A DNA stretch of 64,000 bases from Platerodrilus igneus (GCA_036346225.1 JARFIW010001452.1:124001-188000), one strand, 5' to 3'; numbered from the stretch's first letter, positions 1 to 10,745 are shown. Translations and numbers: made by a program. Notes: generated from the letters alone by a model not told the origin.

Positions 1-1080
1 TGTGCAAGTTCGAAACTAAATCTGCGAGTCATCTATATCAAAATCAGAACTACACAATTGTAAAGCAAATGGAATTTGCGAGATGTAAATGTTCAAAAGG
101 GTTGTTTCAAATATGGAGCCCCGAGGAAAATCCGAAGAAAATTCAATAAATTTCAGATATGTGATTGTCCACGATACCATTCAAGTGAAACTCTCGCGAA
201 CATGAAGTCATTGAATGATTTTAGTGTAGTCTATCAAGTTAAGCCGTATTTAGTAAAACCTTTTTGAGTTTTCGTTATTAAAAAAGGTTGATTTTTTTAG
301 TATTAATTTTTATAAGTTTTGACCAGGACAAAAAATCTATAGTCTACTTTTATAATATGTAAAAAAAGTTTGGTCTAAATAATCCGAATGAGGATTCTAC
401 AGAGTAGAAATTTTATAAACAATTGTATTTTCTTGCGCCTAAAATGCGTTCTGACTTGTTTTAAAGTTAAAAACGTTAATATTAAAGAGCAAAACTTAAG
501 TTGGTCTATGTTTGAACTAAGCACCGATCTATCAAAATAATTCCTATATCACGCTTAAATGCACCCAAATACTTAAATCTCTAACTTCAGTAAAAACAGA
601 ATCAAAAGAAGTTGGTTATAGACCATCTGACAGCATGCACTAAACAAATTGGAATATTAAGTTTAAATAAAAATTTGTTAATGCGCTCAAATCTTTATAT
701 CTGTTCGCCACAGACATTTGATGCGGTTTTAAAAATTACAACTTGATATTTGAATTATTTTTTAAATAAAACTTTGTAGTCATTACTTATTCCATTATTC
801 ACTTGATGGCTTTATCTCTTTCAGTTTTAGACCACGGGGCAACAGCATTATATTACGTTTTGTACTTATTTTGATCACAATAACTGCTATTGAAAATCAA
901 TCGAGCGACTTTTATTTCGATAGATAGTTCAGAAGAGAGCGTTGGAATTTGGCATTTCTATGCAATATAAATTGTACGCGGATGAAGAATAAAGGATAAA
1001 AAGCTATACAAATTAATTACATTAAATTAAAAAGTGCACCAAAATGCGTCTTTTTTCTGTCCTTATTTTGAAAATATCAG
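1..1080. other. AT-rich sequence, nothing recognised
   Basis: I see no open frame with recognisable motifs, no terminal repeats and no RNA gene here. The longest open frame, about 63 codons at 76-267, has no family resemblance and no supporting context. Confidence 0.5.
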
Positions 1081-1089
1081 GATATAGTT

Positions 1090-2600
1090 TATGATCGTTT
1101 TGCTTCTTCGGGTTCTCTCCTTAGACTAGGTGGTCTTTTGGAAAGGATATATATTATGGGTTTCTAAAACTAGAAGTGTACTCTATCATTTGTCTAATGT
1201 TTGAGTCTTTGTGATTTTTCCAAGTTTGAATCACCTTGTCTCTTGATTTTTTGGCTAGTTCATCTATTGGTTCCATTCCGATTTTCTTTTGATTTCTCTG
1301 TTCGTTTGGCACCTGCAGGTGTCTGCTACTTGCCGGTAAATTTCCATTCTGAACTGATATAGCTCTAAAATATGGTTCTCAGTATCCTATTTGCCCAGAC
1401 CTGACAACCGTAGCACATTTGGGCTTATATTAGTCGTCTAACGATTGTTATTCTCGCTTTTTGGTTTAGCTTTTATTTCTTGATGATTTTTCTGTATCTG
1501 TCCTGCCGTGATTTTTCCTATAGTTTTTCTTCTATTGGTATGTTCTGTGAAGTTTATGTATTTATTGAAGATAGTTCGTAAGTACTTCAATAATTTTTTA
1601 ATTTTTACTGGCTGTTTACCGATTCTATTTTGTGCCCCATATAGTGTTTTCTCTTTAGTATTGTGAATTCTGCTTGTTGGCGCTTATTTGCATTCGCATT
1701 TATTGGCCCACTTTATGATTTAGTTTGTTGAGTTTTTGACAGCAGCAATGTTAGAGTAGATATTTCTTCTCGGAGTCAGTATTGCAATATCATCCACTAA
1801 CTGATAGCTTTGCTTTTTTGGGTGATTGGTACATCTGATACCATGACACTGAATAGAGTAAAGGATTGGGAGGATCTCCGAAAAACTCCTTGCTTTGTTG
1901 AGTATGTGTCGGAGTAAGCGATTACCATTTTAACCATAAATCTTTTTAAAAATTATTTGATTATGTTGGTCAAATGTGTTAGAACTCTTAAGCTTATAAC
2001 TGGTCAATTATGGCTGTTTTCCAGGTCCGGTCATGCGCTTTCTCCATGTCAAACATAATTGTTATTTGTTGTAGTCGTTTTTCTCTAGAATTTTCTACAC
2101 TTTTGGCTAGGTTTTCGGTTTGTTTAATCGTGTCTAGATTTTTCCTAATACCAAACTGTGTTTTTGATATGTTAGATATTGCTTCTAGGAACTCTCGCAA
2201 GTTTTCGTTTATTAGTTCTTCCAGAATTTTAGATAAGAGCAAGGCAGGTTTAGGTCTTCGGTTTTCTGTCTTAGAAGCATGTTTTCTCTTTTTAGATACA
2301 GTTAGCACTGCTATAATTTTTCCTTGCTCTGGGAATACTTGCTTTTGATGGATTTTTACTAGCAGTTTTGTTATGCATTCTACTACTTAGATTGGTGCGC
2401 ATATGAGGGCTTCGTTAGGGATTTTATCTACTCCTAAGGCTCTTTTTTTCTCAGTTTTCATAATGGTGTGTATTCTTTCTTAGAAGCATTGTTTGTCCTG
2501 TAGTTAACTGCTGATCTTTTAAATTATCCATTATGTTCTCCATTTGTTTCTTTATTGAAATGTTGATCTTAAATTGGGTTTGCAGGTGATCTCTTAGGCA
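1090..2600 (-). pseudogene. Non-LTR retrotransposon reverse transcriptase relic (Jockey-like)
   Basis: This is a decayed LINE reverse transcriptase read on the minus strand. The best open piece (2308-1994) holds ISKTQFGIRKNLDTI, matching the TQFGFRKG region, and FDMEKAHDRTWK, matching the catalytic LDxEKAFDxVW motif. Further along, about 1885-1850 reads as a broken S-x-LSPTLF block. About 1811-1782 reads QLVDDIAIL, the xxDD catalytic box with VDD in place of ADD. About 1360-1190 resembles the C-terminal region of Jockey-type elements. Several stops and frame changes separate these pieces, so it cannot encode a working enzyme. No endonuclease domain, poly-A tail or target duplication was found. 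The Jockey assignment rests on general motif style and is less sure than the LINE call. Confidence 0.75.
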
Positions 2601-2719
2601 CGCGGGTTTGTCTTTATCTGTTTACAATCACTTGATTTTGTCAAAGGTTACCTGGTGCACGTTCATTTCAGTACTGAAGGTTTATCCTATTTTCCATATT
2701 CTTTCAGTGTTTTTTAGGA

Positions 2720-3390
2720 TTCCGTATCTTATAAGGTATAACAGAACCTTAATAAGATCACTCTCGTGTCCGTCCGTCCCTCTGTCACAGAGGTATTTCT
2801 CGAGAACTGTGTAACGTAGGAATTTGAAACTTGGCACAATGCTAGGTCTTTATGACGCGCACATATATGATTAGTCAGCAAATAGAAAAAAATATTTTTA
2901 GATTTAAATGGCGGGGGTTAATTCGGTCAAAAGAAAAAAAATTTTAATAAATATACCGTGTGTTGTATAATTTGAAAGAGGATTCTAAAAGGCTTCTAAA
3001 AATATTTCTTTTATAATTTTCGGTCCAGTAGTCTTCATAATATAGCTCAAAATGTGCCAAAAATAACCGCCTCCCCCTGTTCTCCTACATTTCCAAAGCA
3101 AAAATTTTGATTTAAATAGGAATAGTAGCTATTGAGTCATAGATTATCGAAAAACTGCAGGTTTTTTTGACAGTGTAATATTTGCTGGGAAAAATTTTTT
3201 AAACACAGTAATAGACAAAGTATTTACTAATGTACCAGTACAATGTGGGACAATATATTCATTTTTCAGTTATCACAATCAAATTTGGATAAGATTTAAA
3301 TATACATAAAAAATAAAAACAGCTTAATTTGGTTTATTGATTGCTTACTGTAGTATTGGTACGGATCCCTAATAGTGCGAGCTCGACTCG
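2720..3390. repeat. Unclassified interspersed-repeat-like sequence
   Basis: Around 2755-2830 there is a C/T-rich stretch (GTCCGTCCGTCCCTCTGTC) followed by TCTCGAGAACTG and a GAAACTTGGCACA segment. This looks like noncoding insect dispersed repeats containing 'gtctgtctgtc...atctcg.aaact..gaaatttggca'. No coding capacity was found. The family is not identified. Confidence 0.3.
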
Positions 3391-3429
3391 CTCTTGGCTA
3401 AATTTTTTTTATTATTGTCCGCGTTTATT

Positions 3430-4450
3430 CGATGGTTTTATCTCTTCCGAGTTTTCTTTTTGGATACTATAGCAGGCTCTAGTTCTAGCATGAAAATCGA
3501 GTACGTTTTTTTATCTGCAGATCGTTCTGGATTCTTAGATAATTTGCTCGAGTATCTGTTTCTGCCGTTACTGAACGCACGTTTCGTTGATTCTCTTTGA
3601 CTGAGTAAAAACTCTTCGTCAGCAAATGCTTTTTTATTTAGAGGATAAATTCCTATTTTCAGAAAACCATTTGTAGACAGAATAAGCTTTTCTGAAAAGC
3701 ATAGACACTTGAAATGTTGTACCACACCTCCCCAGGGTTTTGAGGCAGCCATTTTTCAGTTTTATCTATGTAATAACTACTCAAAGGCTTAAAAGTGGCA
3801 CATCGAAGGGCTGTAACTTGTATGATGTATGTGCTGGAAGTGAAAGCATTAGCAAACCATGTTTTTCTGCATGTGTTATTGCGTCCAAGTTTTTGGTGTT
3901 TGTTGTGTATTCGTCCAGTATTAGCAATATTTTTTTTCTTGAAAAACTTTTACGTACAAAATGCTGCATCCAAAAGAAAAATATTTTTTTGTTAATATAC
4001 CCGCAATCTGGATTAAATGCAGATAATCTACCAAGGGGTGTACTATTCTTCAACACATTTTTTCGCTCTTGCGTTTAAAGATGACTAGTGGCGGTACAAC
4101 GCATTCAGCAGCATTGGCACGACATACAGCTGTAGGCAGTTGTTGTACCACATTTCAACAAGAGATTGATCCCACTTGGTGTTTGCCCACCAAAGTCAAA
4201 GTTATTCAAGGTTTTTCTGTACGGTGGAAGGTCCTGTTTTATCAACACTGAACATACGGTGAGTATAGTTACTTTCCCATACGCATCTGAAGTTTTTCAT
4301 GCATCCTAGTACCATTTTTTCCGGCAATTTGTTTCTCTTTATTAAATCGATGCTTTATATTATTTTTTAGCTGATTGAAATGCCAACACCCTGATATCTG
4401 TTGGAGTTACACCAAACAAACAAACAATTTCCGAGCTCAAAAATATTATA
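3430..4450 (-). pseudogene. pogo-type (Tc1/mariner superfamily) transposase relic
   Basis: The minus strand reads as a degraded pogo-like transposase. About 4430-4340 carries GVTPTDIRVLAFQ and HRFNKEKQIAGKKW, the conserved stretch before the catalytic core. About 4265-4225 reads FSVDKTGPSTVQ, the VDETG block holding the first acidic residue (here VDKTG). 4170-4080 matches the QVGSI...CxVNA...PP block. 4056-3781 holds LLILDEYTTN (second acidic residue) and LPAHTSYKLQPFDVPL, the LPPHTSHxLQPLDV signature. 3752-3438 holds FLKIGIYPLNKKAFADEEFL, the usual C-terminal GIYPLN box. Frames change between blocks and stops occur, so it is dead. No clear terminal inverted repeats were found. Confidence 0.85.
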
Positions 4451-4767
4451 GTACAATCGCGTCTCCAATTCTGATAGTAGATCACCTAAAGAACAAGTTA
4501 TCTGAATTGCTTCTTTAGCTAAGAAGTTACTTCCGTCTACTTTTTAATATTGCCTTTGGAACTTTTAACTAGCAACTTGTTTTTGTTTGGGGACCATAAA
4601 ACATTTCCACAACATGGTCTCATAAAAAAAGGTAATACTTCCATCAAACATTTTTAGGTTTATATGATACTAATCCTCATTTTTTTAAAGATTAATAGTG
4701 TAATTTTCGAAAAAAAATTCAAAAAATTTCATTCGAAATTTTTAAAAACTGATTAAATATGTATATA

Positions 4768-5627
4768 GAAGGGCCGGCTGATAAGTCACGGGTCCGACAA
4801 AGAAAACAACATTTTTTTTGAAATTTTTTTATTTATTTCTCAACATAATCTCCAGAAAGGCCTATACATTTATCATATCGGTGTTCCAACTTAATTAAAC
4901 CATCTCTATAATGTGATTCGCTGGGCTCCTCAAAAAAGTCTTATACGGTATTAATAATCTCCTCGCTGCTCTGAAATCTTTGTTCACCATGGAATTTTTT
5001 GAGGTTAAGGAATAGGTGGTAGTCACTGGGTGCTGTCTGGCGAATAAGGTGGATGTTTAAGCAGTTCGTACCTTAATTCGTGGATTTTTCCCAATGCGAT
5101 GACTGACCGATGTGCTGGAGCATTGTCATGGTGAAACACAATTATTTTTGCCAACTGAGGTCGTTTTTCGTTACCTCATCGCTCAAACGTTGCAGTAAAC
5201 TTACGTAGTACTCACTATTAATACTTCTACCCTTTCTTCCAGGACTCTTCGGTTAATTGTCACTTCCACGGGGCGTTCAGGGCAAGGCTCGTCACACGCG
5301 CTCGTCCGTCCCATTTAAAATTCTGCAACTCCCCATCTTTGAACTATTGTATATGATGGGTGCCGTGCTGTCCATTGCTTTCTTGATTTTTTAGGCGTTA
5401 ATCCCTTTAAATGGAAGTTTTTTATTACCACTCGTTCTTCCAAAACTTCCATTTTCGCAAAAACGCTAAAATCGTTTTGATTTAAACGCTGTTAATCAAC
5501 TAACCAAGCTACTGACCTGAAACTATGGACATAAGCTAGTATGAGATAGTACCATGCAATGTTAGAGTATAAATGCCCTAGTTGCAGTATGTCTGTGTCG
5601 GGTTGGGCATATCTCAGTCGACCCTCG
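4768..5627 (-). mobile_element. Internally deleted mariner element with TIRs and TA duplication
   Basis: About 860 bp bounded by imperfect inverted repeats of about 31 bp. The left end is GAAGGGCCGGCTGA... and the right end, reverse-complemented, is CGAGGGTCGACTGA.... About 18 of 31 positions agree, including the last five (CCGAC). TA dinucleotides sit at 4766-4767 and 5628-5629 as the target-site duplication. A full mariner is near 1.3 kb, and an internal deletion explains the difference. Both ends of the transposase remain. Confidence 0.88.
4838..5452 (-). pseudogene. mariner transposase, internally deleted
   Basis: Read on the minus strand, the start at 5452 gives MEVLEERVVIKNFHLKGLTP, the mariner N-terminal helix-turn-helix region. 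The frame then runs through a degraded linker (about 5330-5230) straight into the late catalytic core: SEYYV, then HDNAPAHRSVIALGKIHELR (second catalytic Asp in HDN), HPPYSPD, YHLFLNLKKF, and a C-terminal GLxxLEHRYDKCI...GDYVEK. The family's middle section, with the first catalytic Asp, is missing. At least two frameshifts and one stop add to the damage. It is a DD34D-type mariner relic, probably a passenger of the element that contains it. Confidence 0.85.
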
Positions 5628-5772
5628 TAATAATAAGTAAACCAGAATTTCAATCTAAACACCAATAAACACTAAAATGTATTCATGTGATTTCTACAAC
5701 CGTTCTACCTTAAATAAAACCGTTCTTTACGCAAGAACCTTCACGAAACCATGGCAAGCAATTCATATTGTA
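5628..5772. other. Spacer between mariner and Polinton
   Basis: A 145-bp stretch between the mariner TA duplication and the Polinton target duplication. Nothing recognised. Confidence 0.6.
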
Positions 5773-5778
5773 GAAGTT
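5773..5778. repeat. Left target-site duplication GAAGTT of the Polinton
   Basis: The six bases GAAGTT directly precede the terminal AGTAGTACATTATGGGCG. The same six bases follow the mirrored right terminus at 20351. Six-base duplications are typical of Maverick/Polinton integration. Confidence 0.88.
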
Positions 5779-5841
5779 AGTAGTACATTATGGGCGTAAT
5801 CACCCCCTCATTTCCTCCAGAATCCCTCATTTCCTCACACA

Positions 5842-6428
5842 TCTGGACCAAAAAGTTTTCTTCGACTAACCATTTTCATCTTTCGAGATAAACCTATCTT
5901 AAATTCTTCATCTTTCGAGATAAATGAGCATCCACATTTCACTCCACGAGATAAACCTATGTTTTAAGATTTTTTACCGCTAACATTCTGGACCAAAAGT
6001 TTTCTTCGAACTAGCCATTTTTTATCTTTCGAGATAAACCTACCTTGTTTGCGTATCAATTAATATTAGATTTTCTCAGGTACCCGAATCTTTAAGAATT
6101 TTTAGATTGCATCACCCCAAGGAGCTACCCCATTTTCAAAGATTTTTACCTATACGCGACTTTTGAGCGTTCTTATAAATTTTCTTAGTCATGCAATACA
6201 TCTTGTTAGCATTAGAATTTTATTGCAGAATCTGTAAACCAAGATTTAAAATCGGACATCACTCCTTACAAAGTTACACTTTAAGCTCTCAAACCTCTAA
6301 ATTTCGCCTTTGCTTTATAAGCAAAACTAACAAATAGTTTTCCTCGTCTAGCCAATGCATCTTTCGAGATAAACCTACCTTGTTTGGTATCAATTAATAT
6401 TAGATTTTCTCAGCTACCCGAATCTTTT
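5842..6428. repeat. Subterminal repeat blocks in the left arm
   Basis: Three related blocks share a core ATCTTTCGAGATAAACCTA, preceded by a GTTTTCTTCGA-like segment and a TAGCCAT-like segment. The cores start at 5878, 6024 and 6359, with extra core copies near 5910 and 5944. The last two extend for about 70 bp with ATCAATTAATATTAG and TTTTCTCAG in common. The mirror copies lie at about 19700-20290 in the right arm. Subterminal repeats of this kind are candidate binding sites for a replication or transposition protein, but that role is inferred. Confidence 0.7.
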
Positions 6429-6429
6429 T

Positions 6430-7700
6430 ATTTCTAATTTTCAGATCTCCGCAGCTAGCTCTTTTCAACGTCTTAAAACCGGTTGTAGAAATTGTTTTGT
6501 GAACCGTTAGAATTTTGGTGTTGAAAATAAAAACTAAACATATTAAATAAAATTTATTGATAAAATAGCCGCCACTGAACACCTTATCCATCTAACGTAT
6601 TGATTTTTTTAAATAATATTAACAAAAACGCTAGTTCGCAGGATCTGAAATTTGTGTAAACAAGGATGAACTCCATTCAACGGTACATCAACTACTTATT
6701 TTCTCTTTAGGAATATACACCAGAAACTTGTATGCTTTAATTAATTAAAAGCAGAAAGTTTTGTCCGGAAACGCTACTGTAAAATATATAGAGCAATATA
6801 AATTATTCCCTGAATGTGTTTTCAATTGCAATAACTGACTATACAATCACAATTTAAATTACACTTTATTTAACTAAGTTACTTTAAACAAGAAATTACC
6901 GCATCCAAAATTCCAATGCATGCTTAACAATAATGTAGAAATGGCAAGGTCGAACTTTTGATGTCCAATGTAATGTGTTTTAAATATCTAAAAAAGCGCA
7001 TTTTGCTGGTATGAAATCTATGGAATTTCTCCTGTAATGAAAGAAGAATGCATTCGTAATTGAAAATGCGTGCTACAACTTTCGCTAGATACCAGCCATG
7101 TATGTTAATTAGAAATTTTGTGTATGACATCATTAACTACCTAAATTCCAGAATTAACAAAAATGTAATAAACCAGATTAAGTACTGTTCAATAATAATC
7201 AGAGTGAAAGTAAATGGGTCTTATTACCTAAATTACCTTACGTGATGCGGTAGAAGCATTATAACGCAAATTCGGAAACTTCAATGTAGTATTAATAAAA
7301 TTGTAACTCGTAATCCAACAAATATTCTAGATTTCTTAACGAACATTTGAATGCTGTTTTATAATTTCTTTTCTTGGACTTTCTATTAATTATGTTGAGA
7401 ATATGTTTCAATGACGCGCATTTCAAATCGAGATATAATTGTTTGTAGATTACCAATAACACGAGGCGCTGAAAAGTGCGTATTTACGGAAAATACAAAC
7501 CTCATTTAGTAGTATAATTAACGGAGCTTAACAGTGGACGATGTTACACCACGACATTAAATGGCGTGCTTGAATATTTTCTTTGGAAACAATTGAAGAT
7601 TGCCGAAGACACTCGAAGAGTGCACAAACGCGTCACTAAACCACAATTAATAATCGCCTTTATAGGTTTAACATTTTACCATTACCAATGACTTTAATTT
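6430..7700. other. Arm interior between terminus and polymerase remnant, no clear gene
   Basis: Both strands have open frames of 60-70 codons here (7060-7245 on plus, 7133-6924 on minus). They are mirrored in the right arm at 18895-19080, but I recognise no motif in them. With no homology or start context they are not called as genes. The stretch is mostly AT-rich, and the same bases return inverted at 18.5-19.75 kb. Confidence 0.5.
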
Positions 7701-7716
7701 CTTATTGGAAGAATCC

Positions 7717-7944
7717 TTATTCTCCACGCACTGTTGCGTAGCTGGATGCCCACCCTTTTGGGAATATATGCTCGTTATAGGTTGTAAGACCCTCGGTTTT
7801 ATTAACTACACTTTGTGAGATCCCTTTAATCTTTTTAATCGTGTCCTTCTCGCGCACAATACAGTAGGACTTAGCCTTACTACCTACAGATTCTAACACC
7901 AAGTCACCGTAAAACTCGTCTTTAAATTTCCCCCACAACTTTTT
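7717..7944 (-). pseudogene. C-terminal fragment of protein-primed DNA polymerase B (arm A)
   Basis: The fragment opens GKFKDEFYGDLVLESVG and continues SKAKSYCIV...KIKGISQSVV. This is the C-terminal region of protein-primed family B polymerases of Polintons and related viruses (consensus style: KDE-x-G-x-x-x-x-E-x-VGLRSK-x-Y ... KGVKKSVV). The protein would copy the element's DNA using a terminal protein primer. Only this tail remains; no exonuclease or palm motifs are seen upstream. In this copy the frame is open across a five-G run and through the following 30 codons. In the two right-arm copies the G run is one base shorter. It reads outward toward the left terminus. Confidence 0.75.
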
Positions 7945-8178
7945 GTTAACATGCGGTATATTGTGTTTATTATTTCCGCGTACACCACTTTAAACCTAAA
8001 AAATAAAAACAGGATAGTTTAATACGTCTATTAATAATTTATGGTAATGTTGGCGATACAAATATGTAAAAACAAACTTTATCAAGAAATATGTTTTAAT
8101 AGAATACATACATGTATTGATAACATCTATAAACCGCTGTGGTAACCAGAGTCTGGCGAATCTGGGATAGCCAAATCT

Positions 8179-8430
8179 CTAAACATTTGCGCAAGCGATT
8201 GCCTTGCAGTTGCATCTTTTAAGTACTGAATGGAAACATTTAATAAGTTCCAACACTGTCAAGTAATTTAAATTGCTGCAATCATTAGACAGAGAAATAC
8301 TGGCACTGCTCTCTCCCTCTAATAACGTTTGAACCCTTTCTTCCTCCGTCGTATTTCCACATACTTTTTTTATATCACCAACAAATTTTTCGTAAAATTC
8401 TGGAAAGTTTCTACACCTTAACTCAACCAT
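8179..8430 (-). CDS. Small unrecognised ORF in Polinton arm (copy A)
   Basis: An open frame of about 83 codons if started at the ATG at 8430 (MVELRCRNFPEFYEKF...). The frame is open a little further upstream from a TTG at 8445. It has no recognised family. It is acidic in the middle, carries several cysteines near its end (CNCKAIAC), and ends at a TAG. It lies just upstream of the polymerase tail on the same strand. Copies B and C have lost single A residues in two A runs, which breaks the frame. Upstream bases in B suggest the original gene started about 75 bases earlier. Retention in three copies supports a real former gene; the function is unknown. Confidence 0.5.
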   Translation of the reverse strand: MVELRCRNFPEFYEKFVGDIKKVCGNTTEEERVQTLLEGESSASISLSNDCSNLNYLTVLELIKCFHSVLKRCNCKAIACANV

Positions 8431-8559
8431 TTTAAAACAGATCAATTCTCAAAATTTAATAGCTTGATGCACTCGTACGCAGGTAGGACAATAACATTCC
8501 CATCTTTCGTAATCTTCATATTATATAAATTCTCTTTTCAAAATTGTTCAAAACCATAT

Positions 8560-8980
8560 ACTTCTATTAAAGGCTGTGCTCAGCTGCAATTTGAAATCTT
8601 GATCCAATTGTATGTCAACAACATCGTTTCCAGTAGTCAGATCATTTAATCGTACTTGTTTTGAGTCTTGAGCAAATTGGCGAATTTGAAATTCTACTTA
8701 AAAGTACACAATTTCTTCCATCAAGTAAGGAATTTATCGTAGAATCAGCACATACCCTAAGCAAATCACTTGGATGCAGGTTGAAGCCACCATATAAATC
8801 AAAACCAACTTCAATAATGGTGGTGATAATTTAAGGAAATTCGCCTAACCTATGTTGACTTACCAACCATGGTTGATTTTAATTGGTACTGCACATACTT
8901 GAACGTCAACCAGAAAAATCCCTTTAATTTAAATTTTATCAAACTCGATGAACTTTGACGACTAATGCATGGAATAGCTT
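8560..8980 (-). pseudogene. Damaged copy of the 134-codon arm ORF (arm A)
   Basis: This is the mirror of the intact frame at 14626-15027 in copy B. The terminal half (8660-8560) matches B almost perfectly. The first half shows repeated single-base losses, for example around 8720-8870, that destroy the frame. No product can be expected. The damage consists mostly of single-base deletions, which could be real decay or low consensus quality. Confidence 0.7.
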
Positions 8981-8984
8981 CGCT

Positions 8985-9950
8985 TTTATGCCGATGGTCA
9001 GCGTGCCGCTATATATTATTGCGTATAGCAATCTTGCTGGAAAATACGTCTATAATGTTTTAATGGGTTTTACCTGTATGATTTAACCACCAACGCCATT
9101 TTAGAATTATTAAACAAAATTACTCTTGCAGATTTAATATACCATCTGTAAGATTTCAATTTATTATGTTTCCTCAGGTTTTCAAATCCTCGAATTTTTC
9201 CAAATCAATGACACCTTACTGATTTGCAGAATAACCTTTTCAAGCCCGATAATTCACTTTAATCTATTTCTAAACCGATCGCTCTGTCTTTTGAGATAAT
9301 CCTGGTGTTCCCACAATCGACTTCCTTTCCACCCCAAACACGTTGCACTAGTTGTTAATTCCTGAACCGGGGATACCTTTGGATATCGGAACTGAGTCCT
9401 GCAAATTGAATGGTGTTAATGGGGTATACCGACCCTTTGCGATTGTGAGCCTGAGTACGACTTCACGCCCAGGCAAACATGCGTGTCGTCATTTGATTTA
9501 ATACAGCTCTGGTGTTTCGAACCCATTGGGACTCGTGTATGAGGATCCACGCAAGGTTGTACTTGTTTACTAATCTCCAAGTACAAGCCTGTTTCAAGTC
9601 CATCCAAAATTTAAAAATTGAAAAAATCATCAGAAACTAACAGAACTCGTTCTTGGAACTCCTCTGACTTAGCGACATCCTCCACAAAGGAGAGACCCAG
9701 GTTACTGGAGGAGTAGCACAACATTTAGTTTGAAAGATTAACTCTTACACTGTCCATCTTAGAGCCCTAATTGGATTTACTTTTAAATTAGAGACCCACG
9801 CGTTAACCTTAGACATTTCATACCAGTCTATTCGTCGGGAAAATCAATACACTTTGCTTACGCTACACTATAATTATCGGATGTATCAACGGAACAAAGT
9901 AGACGGGGTAAATATTTTAATTCGACAATTTGAAATGGAATAGTCTGCAT
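8985..9950 (-). other. Arm A segment mirrored at 13.48-14.58 kb, no clear gene
   Basis: The stretch reappears inverted in copy B (13480-14580). Short open frames occur on both strands (9607-9416; the mirror frame at 14154-14477), but none has a recognised motif. Compared with B it has many one-base deletions. Confidence 0.55.
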
Positions 9951-9959
9951 TTCATTGTA

Positions 9960-10290
9960 ATAAACATCGAATCAAAAAGCGGGAAAAATATATCCTTGAG
10001 CTAACAATTTTGAAGAATTCAAGGAATGAAAACAATTTACAACAATTCAGACACACATTTGAAGGTGCAATGAATCCTGGAAATACAAAATAGTCAAGAA
10101 AACCTACAAACAGTTGACGAAGATCAGAACAAACCAAGTCAGCAGTTTCTGACAGAACAAGACAACAACTAACGTATACTAAGGAGTTAAATAAAGCCTT
10201 GCAAAATAAACAAAGGATGGTTACGGTCAGAAGCATCCAAACATATGTTCAAAGCTACCTACGAAATCGATAACGAAAATCGTGTAACCA
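9960..10290 (+). pseudogene. Decayed mirror of the arm-borne coiled/HTH ORF
   Basis: The plus strand here aligns with the minus strand of 13451-13020. Shared landmarks are GAAAACAA, GATCAGAAC, TTTCTGACAGA, GTATACTAA, TTTAAATAAAGCC, AATAAACAAAGGATGG and ACGAAAATCGTGT. Stops interrupt the reading frame. This is the most diverged part of the arm pairing that I can still align. Confidence 0.6.
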
Positions 10291-10345
10291 TTGGCGCGCT
10301 GGCCAACCATTAATTTTCCTTTATCTAACCTAGGTCCACACTTGG

Positions 10346-10420
10346 TTTTTAATGAGAAAACTCATTAAAAGCAATTAGTGTTAATGGGTTTTAATGAGAA
10401 AACTCATTAAAAGCAATTAG
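10346..10420. repeat. Tandem pair of perfect hairpins
   Basis: Two copies of TTTTAATGAG-AAAA-CTCATTAAAA (10-bp perfect arms, 4-base loop), each followed by GCAATTAG. They stand directly before the minisatellite. The role is unknown; a replication hairpin or transcription-related structure is possible. Confidence 0.75.
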
Positions 10421-10690
10421 GTCATATGGTCATGTGGTCATGTGGTCATGTGGTCATGTGGTCATATGGTCATGTGGTCATGTGGTCATATGGTCATATG
10501 GTCATGTGGTCATATGGTCATATGGTCATATGGTCATGTGGTCATGTGGTCATATGGTCATGTGGTCATGTGGTCATATGGTCATATGGTCATGTGGTCA
10601 TATGGTCATATGGTCTATGGTCATGTGGTCATGTGGTCATATGGTCATGTGGTCATGTGGTCATATGGTCATATGGTCATGTGGTTATGT
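10421..10690. repeat. 8-bp minisatellite (GGTCATRT)n
   Basis: About 33 copies of GGTCATGT or GGTCATAT in mixed order, with one shortened unit at about 10612-10618 (GGTCTAT). The unit is 8 bases and contains no stop in any plus-strand frame, so all three frames are open. That openness follows from the repeat and is not evidence of coding. It lies just upstream of the TATA box of the ATPase gene. Confidence 0.95.
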
Positions 10691-10711
10691 GAGCAGGGAG
10701 ATTAAATTTGG

Positions 10712-10745
10712 TATATAAGGAAGTAGTTTTGGGTAGAGCTTAGTT
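10712..10745 (+). promoter_or_regulatory. Candidate core promoter of the Polinton ATPase gene
   Basis: TATATAAG at 10712-10719 is followed about 25-30 bases later by GCTTAGTTAT, an initiator-like sequence. The ATG follows at 10768. The spacing fits an RNA polymerase II TATA-Inr promoter. It is inferred from motif and position only. Confidence 0.5.

Larger units (their letters stand above)
5779..10310 (-). repeat. Left inverted arm (A) of the Polinton
   Basis: Inverted relative to the right side. 5779-7380 pairs with 18780-20350 in copy C only. 7380-10310 pairs with 13010-16210 (copy B) and again with 16211-18790 (copy C). By eye the outer parts are nearly identical. The inner part (8.7-10.3 kb) differs from B by many single-base dropouts and then by substitutions of roughly a quarter of positions near 10.0-10.3 kb. 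The arm carries minus-strand polymerase and small-ORF remnants reading outward toward the left terminus. Confidence 0.85.

Noticed and set aside
76..267. 63-codon ORF at the window start
   Set aside because: No motif, no conservation and no promoter context; chance frames of this length are expected.
2010..2348. 112-codon plus-strand frame
   Set aside because: It is the antisense shadow of the LINE reverse transcriptase motifs on the minus strand.
10421..10690. Telomere-like or CRISPR-like array
   Set aside because: The unit GGTCATRT is not an arthropod telomere repeat (TTAGG), there are no spacers, and the location is internal to a Polinton.
10426..10718. Three overlapping plus-strand frames of MVMWSYGH-type repeats
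   Set aside because: An 8-bp stop-free repeat keeps all frames open automatically; no start context or conservation supports a protein.
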